NCBI GenBank assembly: GCA_027080605.1
Contig: JALWRO010000188.1
Coordinates: 1-16,852 of the forward strand
Direction of reading: 5' to 3'
Length of the DNA stretch: 16,852 nt
Origin: Campylobacterales bacterium
GTDB lineage: Bacteria; Campylobacterota; Campylobacteria; Campylobacterales; QNZT01
Shown here piece by piece: positions 7,725 through 15,257 of the stretch. The position numbers and the translations under genes were made by a program. Each line of letters starts with the position of its first letter. Positions within the stretch are counted from its first letter, which is position 1. Under the pieces are notes generated by a model. That model was not told the DNA's origin. It saw nothing but the letters and a program-made list of their open reading frames with translations, and made no database searches.

Positions 7725-7784
7725 AAAAATCCTTTTTTAGCTTCCAGGAGCAGAGACTCCCTTTCAACCAAAATCGGATTTTTT
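7725..7784 (-). repeat. Inverted repeat pairing the promoter zone with the receptor ribosome site
   Basis: The minus-strand leader of the NIT-CZB receptor contains AAAAATCC (within 7784-7776) and, 43 bases later, GGATTTTT (7732-7725), which includes the GGA of the AAGGA ribosome site and ends right at the ATG. Pairing the eight-base arms would hide the ribosome site. The arms are mostly A/T, and if transcription starts near 7764 as predicted the first arm would not be in the mRNA, so a regulatory role is uncertain. Confidence 0.25.
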
Positions 7785-7797
7785 AAAATTAAATTTA
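7771..7797 (-). promoter_or_regulatory. Candidate sigma28 (FliA) promoter for the NIT-CZB receptor
   Basis: The minus strand shows TAAA (7797-7794), 15 bases, then TCCGATTT (7778-7771). The spacing equals the general sigma28 arrangement, CCGAT matches GCCGATAA, and CGATTT fits the CGATWT core described for Campylobacter FliA. The predicted start near 7764 leaves a leader of about 40 bases before the ATG at 7724. It lies directly after the hairpin ending the chemotaxis operon, which is a sensible place for a promoter. Confidence 0.4.
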
Positions 7798-7798
7798 G

Positions 7799-7821
7799 AG
7801 CACCTCTAGCTTTGCGGTGCT
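7799..7821 (-). terminator. Possible terminator hairpin at the end of the chemotaxis operon
   Basis: On the minus strand AGCACC (7821-7816) pairs with GGTGCT (7804-7799), a 6-bp stem with an 11-base loop that contains the TAG stop of the REC-EAL gene. It is followed by CTAAATTTAATTTT, moderately T-rich but not a clean T-run. Stability is modest, so it may be only a partial terminator between the operon and the receptor gene. Confidence 0.35.
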
Positions 7822-9494
7822 GCTTCAAGCAAATTTGTATGAAACAGTGTAGGATGTGACTGGAGTGTCACCAGTTTGTCATGAGGTTCGGCAATAAAAT
7901 ATCCCTGCGCATAGTCGATGCCGATCTCCTGTATTTTTCGAAAGATCTCTTCACTGCTGACAAATTCCGCAACTGTTTTAATATTGAGCGATTGTGAAAA
8001 AGTGTGGATAACACTGGTAAGCACCTGACTTTTTTGATCCGTCGCAATATTTTTAATAATACTTCCGTCTATTTTGACAAAATCCGGACTGATCCGCATG
8101 ATACGCTGAAAGTTTGAATAGCCGCTGCCAAAATCATCAATGGCAATTTTCACCCCATACTCCCGTACTTTTTGGATAAACGCTTCAAATACCGTATCGT
8201 TTTCGATCGCCTCATCCTCCAGCAGCTCGAGCGTCACCCGCTTTGCCGTATCGGGATTCTCTTTTAAAAGTTTAAAGAGTTTTTCCGTAACCATCGTACT
8301 CGCCATATCCAGATAAGAGAGATTGACGGTAACTTCCGAATCCACATATTTAAAGATTGTAAAAACTTTTTCCAGCATAATTGTTGTGATTTGAAGATAA
8401 TAGTTGCCGTTCTTTGCCGCATCCAGAAAGAAGAAAGGAGAGATAATCTTGCCATCTTCCGCTACAAGACGAACCAGTGTCTCATATTTGGTAATTTCTC
8501 CCAGGCCATTGTCGTAAATGGGCTGAAAATAGGGAACAATTCTATCCTCTTCAATCGCTTTTTTGACCATATGCACTTTGTTGATATTCTCTTTGGTCTC
8601 CTCTTTGAGCTTCTCAATGACTTCATTCATAATAACATAGGTCTTTTTCTGCTCAATCACCCAATCCATAGCGAAACTGGCATCTTCATACAGATTCTCA
8701 CTGCCGCTTGCAAAACAGAGTGTCGCACTGACATCGTAAGAGAACTTATCAAGTTCTATCTCATAAGACTGAATGTGTTCATGAAGCATTTTACAAAATT
8801 CATGAAGATCGATATGCCCCATATCCCGCTTGAAATCATCAAACAATACCACAAATTCACCCGGAGCAGTATGGTAGCAAAGTACCATCATATCCAGACT
8901 CTGAAAATAGGCGGTCAAATATTTGACAAACTCTTTCTCCAGCATTCGGGCATATGCTTCACCGTAAAAAGCATCTACAGACCGGAAATGATCAATACGC
9001 ATCAATACAATAGTCCCGCTTGCCCTTGCCAAAAGTGTCTGACGCAGCGCAACCTGATTGGGCATTTTGGTATGCGGATTCTTTGTCGAAAGTACATACC
9101 TGCTGTTGATCTGTGCAATATCCATATAGGAACGACAGCGAAGTATCAATTCCATCTTCTCAAACGGCTTGGTAATAAAATCATTGACACCGGCTTTGAT
9201 CGCTTTGAGCTTACTCGCTTCATCAGAGAGCGAGGAGATCATTAAAATAGGTGTTCGTTTAAATGTTTCCAGTGTCCGCAATGTCTTCACCGCTTCAAAA
9301 CCGTCCATCTCGGGCATCAAACCGTCCATGATAATCACATCGGGCTGATGTTCTATCGCCAGTTCGATTGCTTCGCGACCATTACCCGCTTCAATAAAAT
9401 GATAATTCTCATTTTCAAGTGCTTTTTTCATCACCATTCGGTTGGTTCGCAGGTCGTCAACAATCAAGATCGTATCAAGCACACTCCTTTTCAT
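7806..9494 (-). CDS. Response regulator with degenerate GGDEF and EAL domains (c-di-GMP phosphodiesterase)
   Basis: A soluble 562-residue protein with a receiver domain (1-125; acidic pair Asp13/Asp14, phospho-acceptor Asp56, Ser87, Lys109), a GGDEF-like domain (about 135-295) and an EAL domain (about 305-540). The GGDEF motif is APGEF (210-214), so it should not make c-di-GMP and may bind GTP as a regulator or simply be a linker. The EAL motif reads ETL (338-340), but the catalytic set looks complete: Glu338, Asn391, Glu423, Asp453/Asp454 (DDFGSGYS), Lys474, Glu510 and Gln530. Hydrolysis of c-di-GMP to pGpG is therefore likely, switched by phosphorylation, probably from the CheA encoded four genes earlier. 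It is the last gene of the che operon, 11 bases after cheY, with a modest AGAGAAG ribosome site. Confidence 0.92.
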   Translation of the reverse strand: MKRSVLDTILIVDDLRTNRMVMKKALENENYHFIEAGNGREAIELAIEHQPDVIIMDGLMPEMDGFEAVKTLRTLETFKRTPILMISSLSDEASKLKAIKAGVNDFITKPFEKMELILRCRSYMDIAQINSRYVLSTKNPHTKMPNQVALRQTLLARASGTIVLMRIDHFRSVDAFYGEAYARMLEKEFVKYLTAYFQSLDMMVLCYHTAPGEFVVLFDDFKRDMGHIDLHEFCKMLHEHIQSYEIELDKFSYDVSATLCFASGSENLYEDASFAMDWVIEQKKTYVIMNEVIEKLKEETKENINKVHMVKKAIEEDRIVPYFQPIYDNGLGEITKYETLVRLVAEDGKIISPFFFLDAAKNGNYYLQITTIMLEKVFTIFKYVDSEVTVNLSYLDMASTMVTEKLFKLLKENPDTAKRVTLELLEDEAIENDTVFEAFIQKVREYGVKIAIDDFGSGYSNFQRIMRISPDFVKIDGSIIKNIATDQKSQVLTSVIHTFSQSLNIKTVAEFVSSEEIFRKIQEIGIDYAQGYFIAEPHDKLVTLQSHPTLFHTNLLEAAPQS

Positions 9495-9505
9495 GATACT
9501 TCTCT

Positions 9506-9898
9506 TTACGCTTGTGCAGTTTCACGTTCCATCAACTTTTGCATCAGCTGGAGGATTATAGCCTGTGTATAGGGCTTCAGCAGGTAACCGGAGATACCCA
9601 TTTTTGTCAATTCGGCAACTTTGGAGCGCACACCCTCCGTAGTTTGCATAATCACTTTGATATGTTTTATTTTGGGATCCTGACGCATAATACGCAACAT
9701 CTCATCCCCTTTCATTACCGGCATATTGACATCCAGAAAAACATAATCCACATCGGTGTTTTTATATAACAGTTCGAGTCCTTCCTGTCCATTTTCCGCT
9801 TCCAGAATCACAAGTTCCTGACCATCCATGGCTTTGGTTACACCCATCTTCAACACTCTTCTCATGGTGCTGCTGTCATCTACGATTAAAATCTTCAT
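9506..9898 (-). CDS. cheY: CheY-type single-domain response regulator
   Basis: A 130-residue receiver domain with no output domain, the usual CheY length. Key residues are in place: Asp7/Asp8 (VDDSSTMRR), phospho-acceptor Asp56 (FLDVNMP), Thr86 in the QTTEG loop, and Lys108 (LLKPY). Phosphorylated by CheA, it would bind the flagellar switch and change motor rotation. It begins 9 bases after cheW; its GGAG ribosome site overlaps the cheW stop codon (TAGGAG). A second receiver follows immediately in the REC-EAL protein, so the kinase has at least two outputs. The residue before the conserved threonine is Gln85 rather than the more common small residue. Assignment as this operon's CheY is by position; other CheY paralogues may exist elsewhere. 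Confidence 0.92.
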   Translation of the reverse strand: MKILIVDDSSTMRRVLKMGVTKAMDGQELVILEAENGQEGLELLYKNTDVDYVFLDVNMPVMKGDEMLRIMRQDPKIKHIKVIMQTTEGVRSKVAELTKMGISGYLLKPYTQAIILQLMQKLMERETAQA

Positions 9899-9907
9899 TC
9901 TCTACTC

Positions 9908-10345
9908 CTATGCTGGTTCTTCTAGTTTTAATACAGAGTCAATATTTAACAATATTGTCATCTGCTCATTGTTTAATTTAATCAATCCGTCAATATATTT
10001 TGGATCAATACTGACACCCATATCGGGCGCGGGAACTATTGTCTGTTTATCCAGTGTCAGAATCGATTCTATATTATCGACAATAATCCCTATAAGTTTA
10101 TTCTCTTCTGTCTTGATGACGATAATTACGGTATTTTCCGAAATGGAAGTATCGGAAATATGAAAAAGCACCCGCAAATCTACAATGGGAATGACTTCCC
10201 CGCGCAGATTAATCAATCCTTTAATCCACGCTTCTTCTGCAAAAAGTTCTGTAATAATCACCTGTGAATAGACAAGTATCTCTTTGATCTTTTCCAGAGG
10301 AATGGTGTAATTCTCGTGATTGAGTTTAAATACCACATATTCCAT
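9908..10345 (-). CDS. cheW: CheW receptor-kinase coupling protein
   Basis: A 145-residue protein consisting of a single CheW domain. The typical core IKGLINLRGEVIPIVDLR occupies residues 41-58, and the C-terminal half shows the expected beta-strand pattern around GIIVDNIESIL (86-96). It would bridge chemoreceptor tips to the CheA P5 domain in the polar signalling array. The start follows the cheA stop by one base, and the strong AAAGGAGG ribosome site lies inside the last cheA codons, so translation is probably coupled and the ratio to CheA set. With CheV in the same operon this system has two CheW-type couplers. Confidence 0.95.
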   Translation of the reverse strand: MEYVVFKLNHENYTIPLEKIKEILVYSQVIITELFAEEAWIKGLINLRGEVIPIVDLRVLFHISDTSISENTVIIVIKTEENKLIGIIVDNIESILTLDKQTIVPAPDMGVSIDPKYIDGLIKLNNEQMTILLNIDSVLKLEEPA

Positions 10346-10346
10346 T

Positions 10347-12719
10347 TTACCTTCCTCCTTTATACATCTCTACAATACTCGTCACATCCAGAATAAGACC
10401 GATACTACCGTCACCACGAATCGTTGCCGCACCGATACCTTTGATTTTCTTATAGTTTTTTTCCAGTGATTTAACGACGATTTGCTCCTGATTGAGAAAG
10501 TCGTCTACGAAAAGTGCTACTTTATGGTTTGCCGTTTTAATCACAATCAACATACCCTCTTCAAGATTGTTATATGAAGGCTCAATATTGAAAAAGTCAT
10601 AGAGTCGCACAATAGGGATAAACTCCCTTCGGAGCATCAAAATCTCTTTCTTATTCTCACCCACATGTTTGATCATATGTCTTTGCGGCTGTAACGATTC
10701 AACGATTGCATTGAGCGGCAAAATAAACTTTTTATCACCGATCAAAACATTCAAACCATCCAGTATCGCCAGCGTCAACGGTAAAATAATCTGAATATGT
10801 GTACCCTTGTCTTTTTTACTATAGACGCGAATATGCCCGCCGAGTGCATTGATATTGTTCATGACAACATCCATCCCGACACCGCGTCCGGAAACATCTG
10901 TCAACGATTCGGCAGTGGAAAGCCCCGGATGAAATATGAGCATCAATTTATCCTGTGCAGACATATTGGAAAGCTCTTCATGGGTAATGGCACCGTTATC
11001 CAGTGCTTTTTGGATCACTTTATCCACGTTGATACCGGCACCGTCATCACGAATGGATATGATGATATTGCCGCTCTCCTGCTCCGCAGAGATAATCAGT
11101 TTACCGATTTCAGGTTTTCCTTTTTTGTACCGCTCTTCCGGTTTTTCGATACCGTGATCGAGCGAATTTCGGATAATATGTGTCAAAGGATCCATCAAGC
11201 CTTCCACCATCATTTTGTCTATTTCAACGTTATCACCGATATGCTCAAACTTGATCTTTTTATCCAGCTTTTTTGCCAGGTCACGTACCATTTTCGGCAA
11301 CCTCGCATAGACACTCTCCATCGGTACCATCCGAACGGACATCACCGATTCCTGCAACTCGCGGATATCTCTGTCAAGATCGATCAATCTTTCATGAATC
11401 GCTTTATAGAGGTTTTCATCGGAAATCGAATCTGTAAACTGAAAAAGCATACTTTTGGTAATGACAAGATCCCCTACCCTGTTCATCAGCTGGTCGATTT
11501 TATCCAGATTGACACGGATAGAAGTCGAAGCGGCAGCTTTGTTCAAAGAGAGTACTTTTTTCTTTTTGTCACTCTTGCTCTGGTTTGACTGCACTGCTTC
11601 CTGTTTGGCTCCCTCCTGTACTTTTTGCACTGAAGAAACATCCGCCTGTGATGCTTTCGGTTCCTCTTCAGGCGGGGTATTATCATTGTCAAACAGCTCA
11701 AAAGCGACCGGTGCCTCCGGCTTCACCGGTTCCGTATTTTGCATCTGTTGCGCTGTCTGTGCTTCGTCAAAAAGTTCAAATGGCTGTGGTGCAGTCTCTT
11801 TTTCCGCTTCTTCTGCAGATTGTGTCGGTTCATCGAACAGTTCAAAAGCCGGCGGCTCCTCTTCGGGTTTATCCTCTTCCAGAACAAACAACAGTTCGCC
11901 GATCTCCTCTTTCAAAGACTCCAGCTCTTCATGAAAGCTGTCATGATCCACGCTGCTGTTCAACTCCTGGTCGATCAACCGCTGTGCATGTTCTGCAACT
12001 TTGGACATAAAGTCGTTAAAAGTCATATTGTACGGAATATCCCCGTTGCGGGCATTGTCCAGAATCGACTCTACTTCATGAAGATAGGTCGGAAAATATT
12101 TCAAATTGAGAAACTGCGATGCCCCTTTGATCGTATGGATAGTTCTGAAGATCACACTGATAGCATCCGAAGGCTCGATCTCTCCCGATGCCACCGCTTC
12201 GATTTCATCTTCCAGCTCTTCAAAAAGATCGATCATCTCCGCAGCATTGTCACCGAAAATCTGTGTCTTTTCCCTGACTTTTTTCTCTTTTTTCTCTACT
12301 GTTTCATGACTGACACTGCTTGGTGCATCGCCTTTTTTGATCTGTTCGATATCATGAATAATCTGCTGTAGCTTTTTGGTATACTCCGCTTCATCCAGCT
12401 CATCCGCATACTCCTCTTCCAAAATATCGTGCATCGTACTGACACTCTCGATAATGAAGTCGATCACTTTGCTGTCAAGCTGAATCTCTCCGTTGCGCAC
12501 CATATCCATAAACGTTTCAAGATGATGTGTATAGCCTGAAAACTTCAGCAGTTCCACTGAACCGGCACCGCCTTTGAGTGTGTGCATATCTCGGAAGATG
12601 GAGTCAACCTCTTCCGGAGATATTTCACCCGCTTCTTCATTTTTCAGGAGAATGGAGTGCAAGTTGTCAAACAACTCCTCCGCTTCCTCCATAAAAAAAT
12701 CTCTGATTTCCTGTGACAT
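10347..12719 (-). CDS. cheA: CheA histidine kinase with two Hpt domains and a repeat-bearing linker
   Basis: A 790-residue chemotaxis kinase. Two Hpt domains come first: Hpt1 (about 1-128, His46 in MHTLKGGAG) and Hpt2 (about 152-280, His195 in IHTIKGASQ). Residues 281-398 form an acidic, Pro/Gln-rich linker with three FELFD motifs (292-296, 314-318, 340-344) and no visible P2 domain. Then come the P3 dimerisation domain (about 399-465), the P4 ATPase with N-box Asn518 (HIIRNSLDHG), G1 DDGAG (558-562) and G2 GRGVGMD (611-617), and the CheW-like P5 domain (about 650-785). There is no C-terminal receiver, unlike the CheA-CheY fusions of Helicobacter and Campylobacter. It would phosphorylate CheY, CheV and the REC-EAL protein. 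A GGAGGT ribosome site (12733-12728) sits in the end of the preceding receptor gene, whose stop is 4 bases upstream. Confidence 0.96.
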   Translation of the reverse strand: MSQEIRDFFMEEAEELFDNLHSILLKNEEAGEISPEEVDSIFRDMHTLKGGAGSVELLKFSGYTHHLETFMDMVRNGEIQLDSKVIDFIIESVSTMHDILEEEYADELDEAEYTKKLQQIIHDIEQIKKGDAPSSVSHETVEKKEKKVREKTQIFGDNAAEMIDLFEELEDEIEAVASGEIEPSDAISVIFRTIHTIKGASQFLNLKYFPTYLHEVESILDNARNGDIPYNMTFNDFMSKVAEHAQRLIDQELNSSVDHDSFHEELESLKEEIGELLFVLEEDKPEEEPPAFELFDEPTQSAEEAEKETAPQPFELFDEAQTAQQMQNTEPVKPEAPVAFELFDNDNTPPEEEPKASQADVSSVQKVQEGAKQEAVQSNQSKSDKKKKVLSLNKAAASTSIRVNLDKIDQLMNRVGDLVITKSMLFQFTDSISDENLYKAIHERLIDLDRDIRELQESVMSVRMVPMESVYARLPKMVRDLAKKLDKKIKFEHIGDNVEIDKMMVEGLMDPLTHIIRNSLDHGIEKPEERYKKGKPEIGKLIISAEQESGNIIISIRDDGAGINVDKVIQKALDNGAITHEELSNMSAQDKLMLIFHPGLSTAESLTDVSGRGVGMDVVMNNINALGGHIRVYSKKDKGTHIQIILPLTLAILDGLNVLIGDKKFILPLNAIVESLQPQRHMIKHVGENKKEILMLRREFIPIVRLYDFFNIEPSYNNLEEGMLIVIKTANHKVALFVDDFLNQEQIVVKSLEKNYKKIKGIGAATIRGDGSIGLILDVTSIVEMYKGGR
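11688..11846 (-). repeat. Three FELFD peptide motifs in the CheA linker
   Basis: The motifs read PAFELFDE, QPFELFDE and VAFELFDN, at CheA residues 292-296, 314-318 and 340-344 for the FELFD core, spaced 22 and 26 residues apart in acidic, disordered-looking sequence. Their codons differ (TTT GAA CTG TTC GAT; TTT GAA CTT TTT GAC; TTT GAG CTG TTT GAC), so the peptide is kept while the DNA has drifted. This suggests a docking motif, perhaps for CheY, CheV or CheW. Confidence 0.85.
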
Positions 12720-12723
12720 AATT

Positions 12724-14286
12724 TTATACCTCCGCTTTCTCTCTGGTCGTCTCTACCTCATCCTGCAAATCTCTGGCAATCGTCAGGATTTCTCCGGAAA
12801 TAGAATCGGTTGTTTTGGCAACATCACTGTTTCTGACACTGATTTGCTGTAACTCTTTCATCAGCGATGCAATATTTTCAATCATCTGCTTCTCCTGACT
12901 CGATTCGGAGACAACACTCTCTATCAGCTGATATGTCTCTTCTATCTTACTATTGACATGAAGGAAGCTCTCTTTCATATGTTCTGAAATCTCCATCCCC
13001 TCGTCTGTTTTCTCCTGTGTGTTTTCCACAAGCTCTTTAATACTTCTGGCAGCTTCCGCACTTTTGGAAGCCAGGTTCCGCACTTCCTGCGCCACTACCG
13101 CGAATCCTTTTCCGGCATCACCTGCAGTTGCCGCTTCTACCGCGGCATTTAAAGAAAGAATATTGGTTTGAAAGGCAATTGCATCGATGGCACTGATCGC
13201 TTCGGAAATCGCAGAAGTGGAGGTATTGATCTCCTGCATCGCAATAAACGTTTTATCGGCGAGGTTTTCCCCTTTTTTTGCCATCTGCATTGTCTCTTCG
13301 GCATTGGACTTCATCGCATACGCCTTTTGCGTCGTCTCCTGAATTTTTTGATTCATCTCAGCCATCTCCGCTGCCGCTTTTTTCGAGTTGTCACTCTCTG
13401 TTTTAATGGCAGAAAAAAGGTTTTTCATATTGTGCTGCAGCTTATTTGCCGAATCATTCAGCTTCATGCTCTTATTTTTCAGAGAGTTTTCAATTTTGTC
13501 ATGTGCGTCGGCAAGTGTTTTACCGAGATTGTTTACGCCGTTGACAAGTGCTTTCAATTCCCCTTCGGAATGTACACTGATTTTATTTTGAAAATCTCCC
13601 CTTTCATAGGAAACCAGTGTTTTGACAATCTCCTGCAGATTGTGCTGTGTGTGTTCATAGAGTGCATTCAGACTCTCCTTGAGCTGATTGATTTCGGGAT
13701 TGGACGCCGCAGAACGTATACGCTTTGAAAAATCACCCTTTCCGGCGATATCCGAAATCTTTGCAACTTCTCTGACGGTTGCCTGATCTTTTTGCAGATT
13801 TTGCTCGATAGTCTGAATATTACGATTGATATTTTCTGCAATAGCATAAAATTCGCTTTTTCCTTTTACATCAATTTTTTCCACGCTATCGCCTTTCCTC
13901 TGTAAATAGGCGAAGAAGGAATCCATCCCTTTATGCAGTCGTTGCAGATTATGCACAATTCTCGCAGAGAAGAGATATAACCCCAGGTTGATAACAATAT
14001 TGATAAACAATATAAAAAGCAGCGGTGTATTGGCATTTAAACTCTGCTTCATAAGATTGAGTTCGGTATTGATCTTATCAAACAAGGCATGTTCACGCTT
14101 TTCAAACGCTTCTTTGGTTAAAAGATCTTTTTTGGTATGCATCTCCTCCACCTGTTTTGTCAACTGTGTCGCTGCTTGCATATGTGCTCTCATAAACGTC
14201 ATTTTATGCATAATAAACCCTTGTAGCATCATAAATGACATTAAAATAAACAGCCCAAGGAGCAGGCTCTGTTTTTTGATGGTCAT
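12724..14286 (-). CDS. Membrane chemoreceptor with a tiny Met/His-rich periplasmic loop
   Basis: A 520-residue methyl-accepting chemotaxis protein. TM1 (about 7-25) and TM2 (about 87-108) enclose only about 60 periplasmic residues, far shorter than a four-helix-bundle or Cache sensor. That loop is helical and begins with a cluster of Met26, His27, Met29, Met32, His35 and Met36, followed by Met49 and His50. Two HAMP-like motifs follow, with glycines at 184 and 230, then the signalling hairpin with tip AATAGDAGKG (385-394). No C-terminal CheR-tethering pentapeptide is seen. The start codon overlaps the cheV stop (ATGA), with a GGAGG site 6-7 bases upstream. It lies directly before cheA and should signal through it. 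The ligand is unknown: metal, redox state or membrane stress are possibilities. Confidence 0.93.
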   Translation of the reverse strand: MTIKKQSLLLGLFILMSFMMLQGFIMHKMTFMRAHMQAATQLTKQVEEMHTKKDLLTKEAFEKREHALFDKINTELNLMKQSLNANTPLLFILFINIVINLGLYLFSARIVHNLQRLHKGMDSFFAYLQRKGDSVEKIDVKGKSEFYAIAENINRNIQTIEQNLQKDQATVREVAKISDIAGKGDFSKRIRSAASNPEINQLKESLNALYEHTQHNLQEIVKTLVSYERGDFQNKISVHSEGELKALVNGVNNLGKTLADAHDKIENSLKNKSMKLNDSANKLQHNMKNLFSAIKTESDNSKKAAAEMAEMNQKIQETTQKAYAMKSNAEETMQMAKKGENLADKTFIAMQEINTSTSAISEAISAIDAIAFQTNILSLNAAVEAATAGDAGKGFAVVAQEVRNLASKSAEAARSIKELVENTQEKTDEGMEISEHMKESFLHVNSKIEETYQLIESVVSESSQEKQMIENIASLMKELQQISVRNSDVAKTTDSISGEILTIARDLQDEVETTREKAEV

Positions 14287-15257
14287 TGCAGACCTCCTTC
14301 CAAAATCTCTTTAATATAATTGTGTAAAAGTTTCAAATCCGATTTATTCACCAAATCCAGCGCACCCAGTTCCATCACTTTGTCTTTGACACCCTGATTG
14401 GTCATACTTGTCAGAGAGAGCACCGGTACATTACCGTAGACACTCTCCTGTTTGATATATTTGATTACCTGATAACCGTTGCGTATCGGCATTTCAATAT
14501 CGGTAATCACAAGACCGATCTCCTGAGGATCAAGTGTCATGATTCTGTTGATCAAATCTTCTCCGTTTTCGTAAATCTCGAAGTTAAGTTCCAGTTTAGT
14601 CAAAAACTGATTGAGTTTTTCAATCACAATCTGACTATCTTCGGCTACGAGTACCAGCTTGTTACTGTTAATCGTAAAAGTATTTGGTGGTGTCACTTCA
14701 AAAGAGTCGATATCATAAATTGTCGTTTTGGAAGTTTTATCGCTGACATTGGCATCGTACAGCAATCGCTCTGCATCAAACACGATACACATTTTTTTTG
14801 TACTATCGTTGTCTCGCTCCTGGACATGGGTAACATACGAAATCTTTGGATCTTTACTGGCGGGAACACTCAACTCGTCACTGCCCTTTTCTTCGATACG
14901 GATGATATCTTTCACCATGATGCCGATTTTTTTCTGGTTGTAATTACAGACAATAATGATTCGCTGATCTTTGTCTGTCGTATCGTCCCCGATCCATTTG
15001 TCAAAATTGACAATCGAAATAATCTCCCCACGAATATTGATTAAACCTATGACATATTCATTGCCGGTCGGCGGCTGCAAAAGTTCCACCTCTTCTTTGA
15101 TCAAAAAACTCTGAATTTTGGAGATATTGATTGCATAGAGCCTGTCACTGCTTGTGGTAAATACTGCCAGCTGCATCACATTGCGAAAATGGCTTTTGGT
15201 CATATAATCGACATTGTGCTGTATCTCATTTTCATCTAATAGATCTGAACTATACAT
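14283..15257 (-). CDS. cheV: CheV (CheW domain fused to receiver)
   Basis: From the ATG at 15257 this is 324 residues: a CheW domain (about 24-170, core VIGLINIRGEIISIVNF at 69-85), a short linker, and a receiver domain (about 199-320) with Glu206/Asp207, phospho-acceptor Asp253 (ITDIEMP), Thr283 and Lys305. CheV couples receptors to CheA, and its receiver can take CheA phosphate, giving adaptation or a phosphate sink. The reading frame is open to a TTG at 15284 and an ATG at 15275, but 15257 has the best ribosome site and overlaps the upstream receptor by only 8 bases instead of 35. No cheR or cheB is in the window, so CheV may carry much of the adaptation here, as proposed for other Campylobacterota. 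Confidence 0.93.
   Translation of the reverse strand: MYSSDLLDENEIQHNVDYMTKSHFRNVMQLAVFTTSSDRLYAINISKIQSFLIKEEVELLQPPTGNEYVIGLINIRGEIISIVNFDKWIGDDTTDKDQRIIIVCNYNQKKIGIMVKDIIRIEEKGSDELSVPASKDPKISYVTHVQERDNDSTKKMCIVFDAERLLYDANVSDKTSKTTIYDIDSFEVTPPNTFTINSNKLVLVAEDSQIVIEKLNQFLTKLELNFEIYENGEDLINRIMTLDPQEIGLVITDIEMPIRNGYQVIKYIKQESVYGNVPVLSLTSMTNQGVKDKVMELGALDLVNKSDLKLLHNYIKEILEGGLQ

Noticed and set aside
8391..9245. 284-residue open frame on the plus strand
   Set aside because: Antisense to the REC-GGDEF-EAL gene, in which all domain motifs are intact; no family resemblance seen.
10797..11588. 263-residue open frame on the plus strand
   Set aside because: Antisense to the CheA P3/P4 region; His- and Phe-rich shadow composition without family features.
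11688..11880. Frameshift or recent tandem DNA duplication in the cheA linker
   Set aside because: The frame is continuous from Hpt2 to P3, and the repeats differ at synonymous positions and in their spacers, so they are peptide motifs rather than recent DNA copies.
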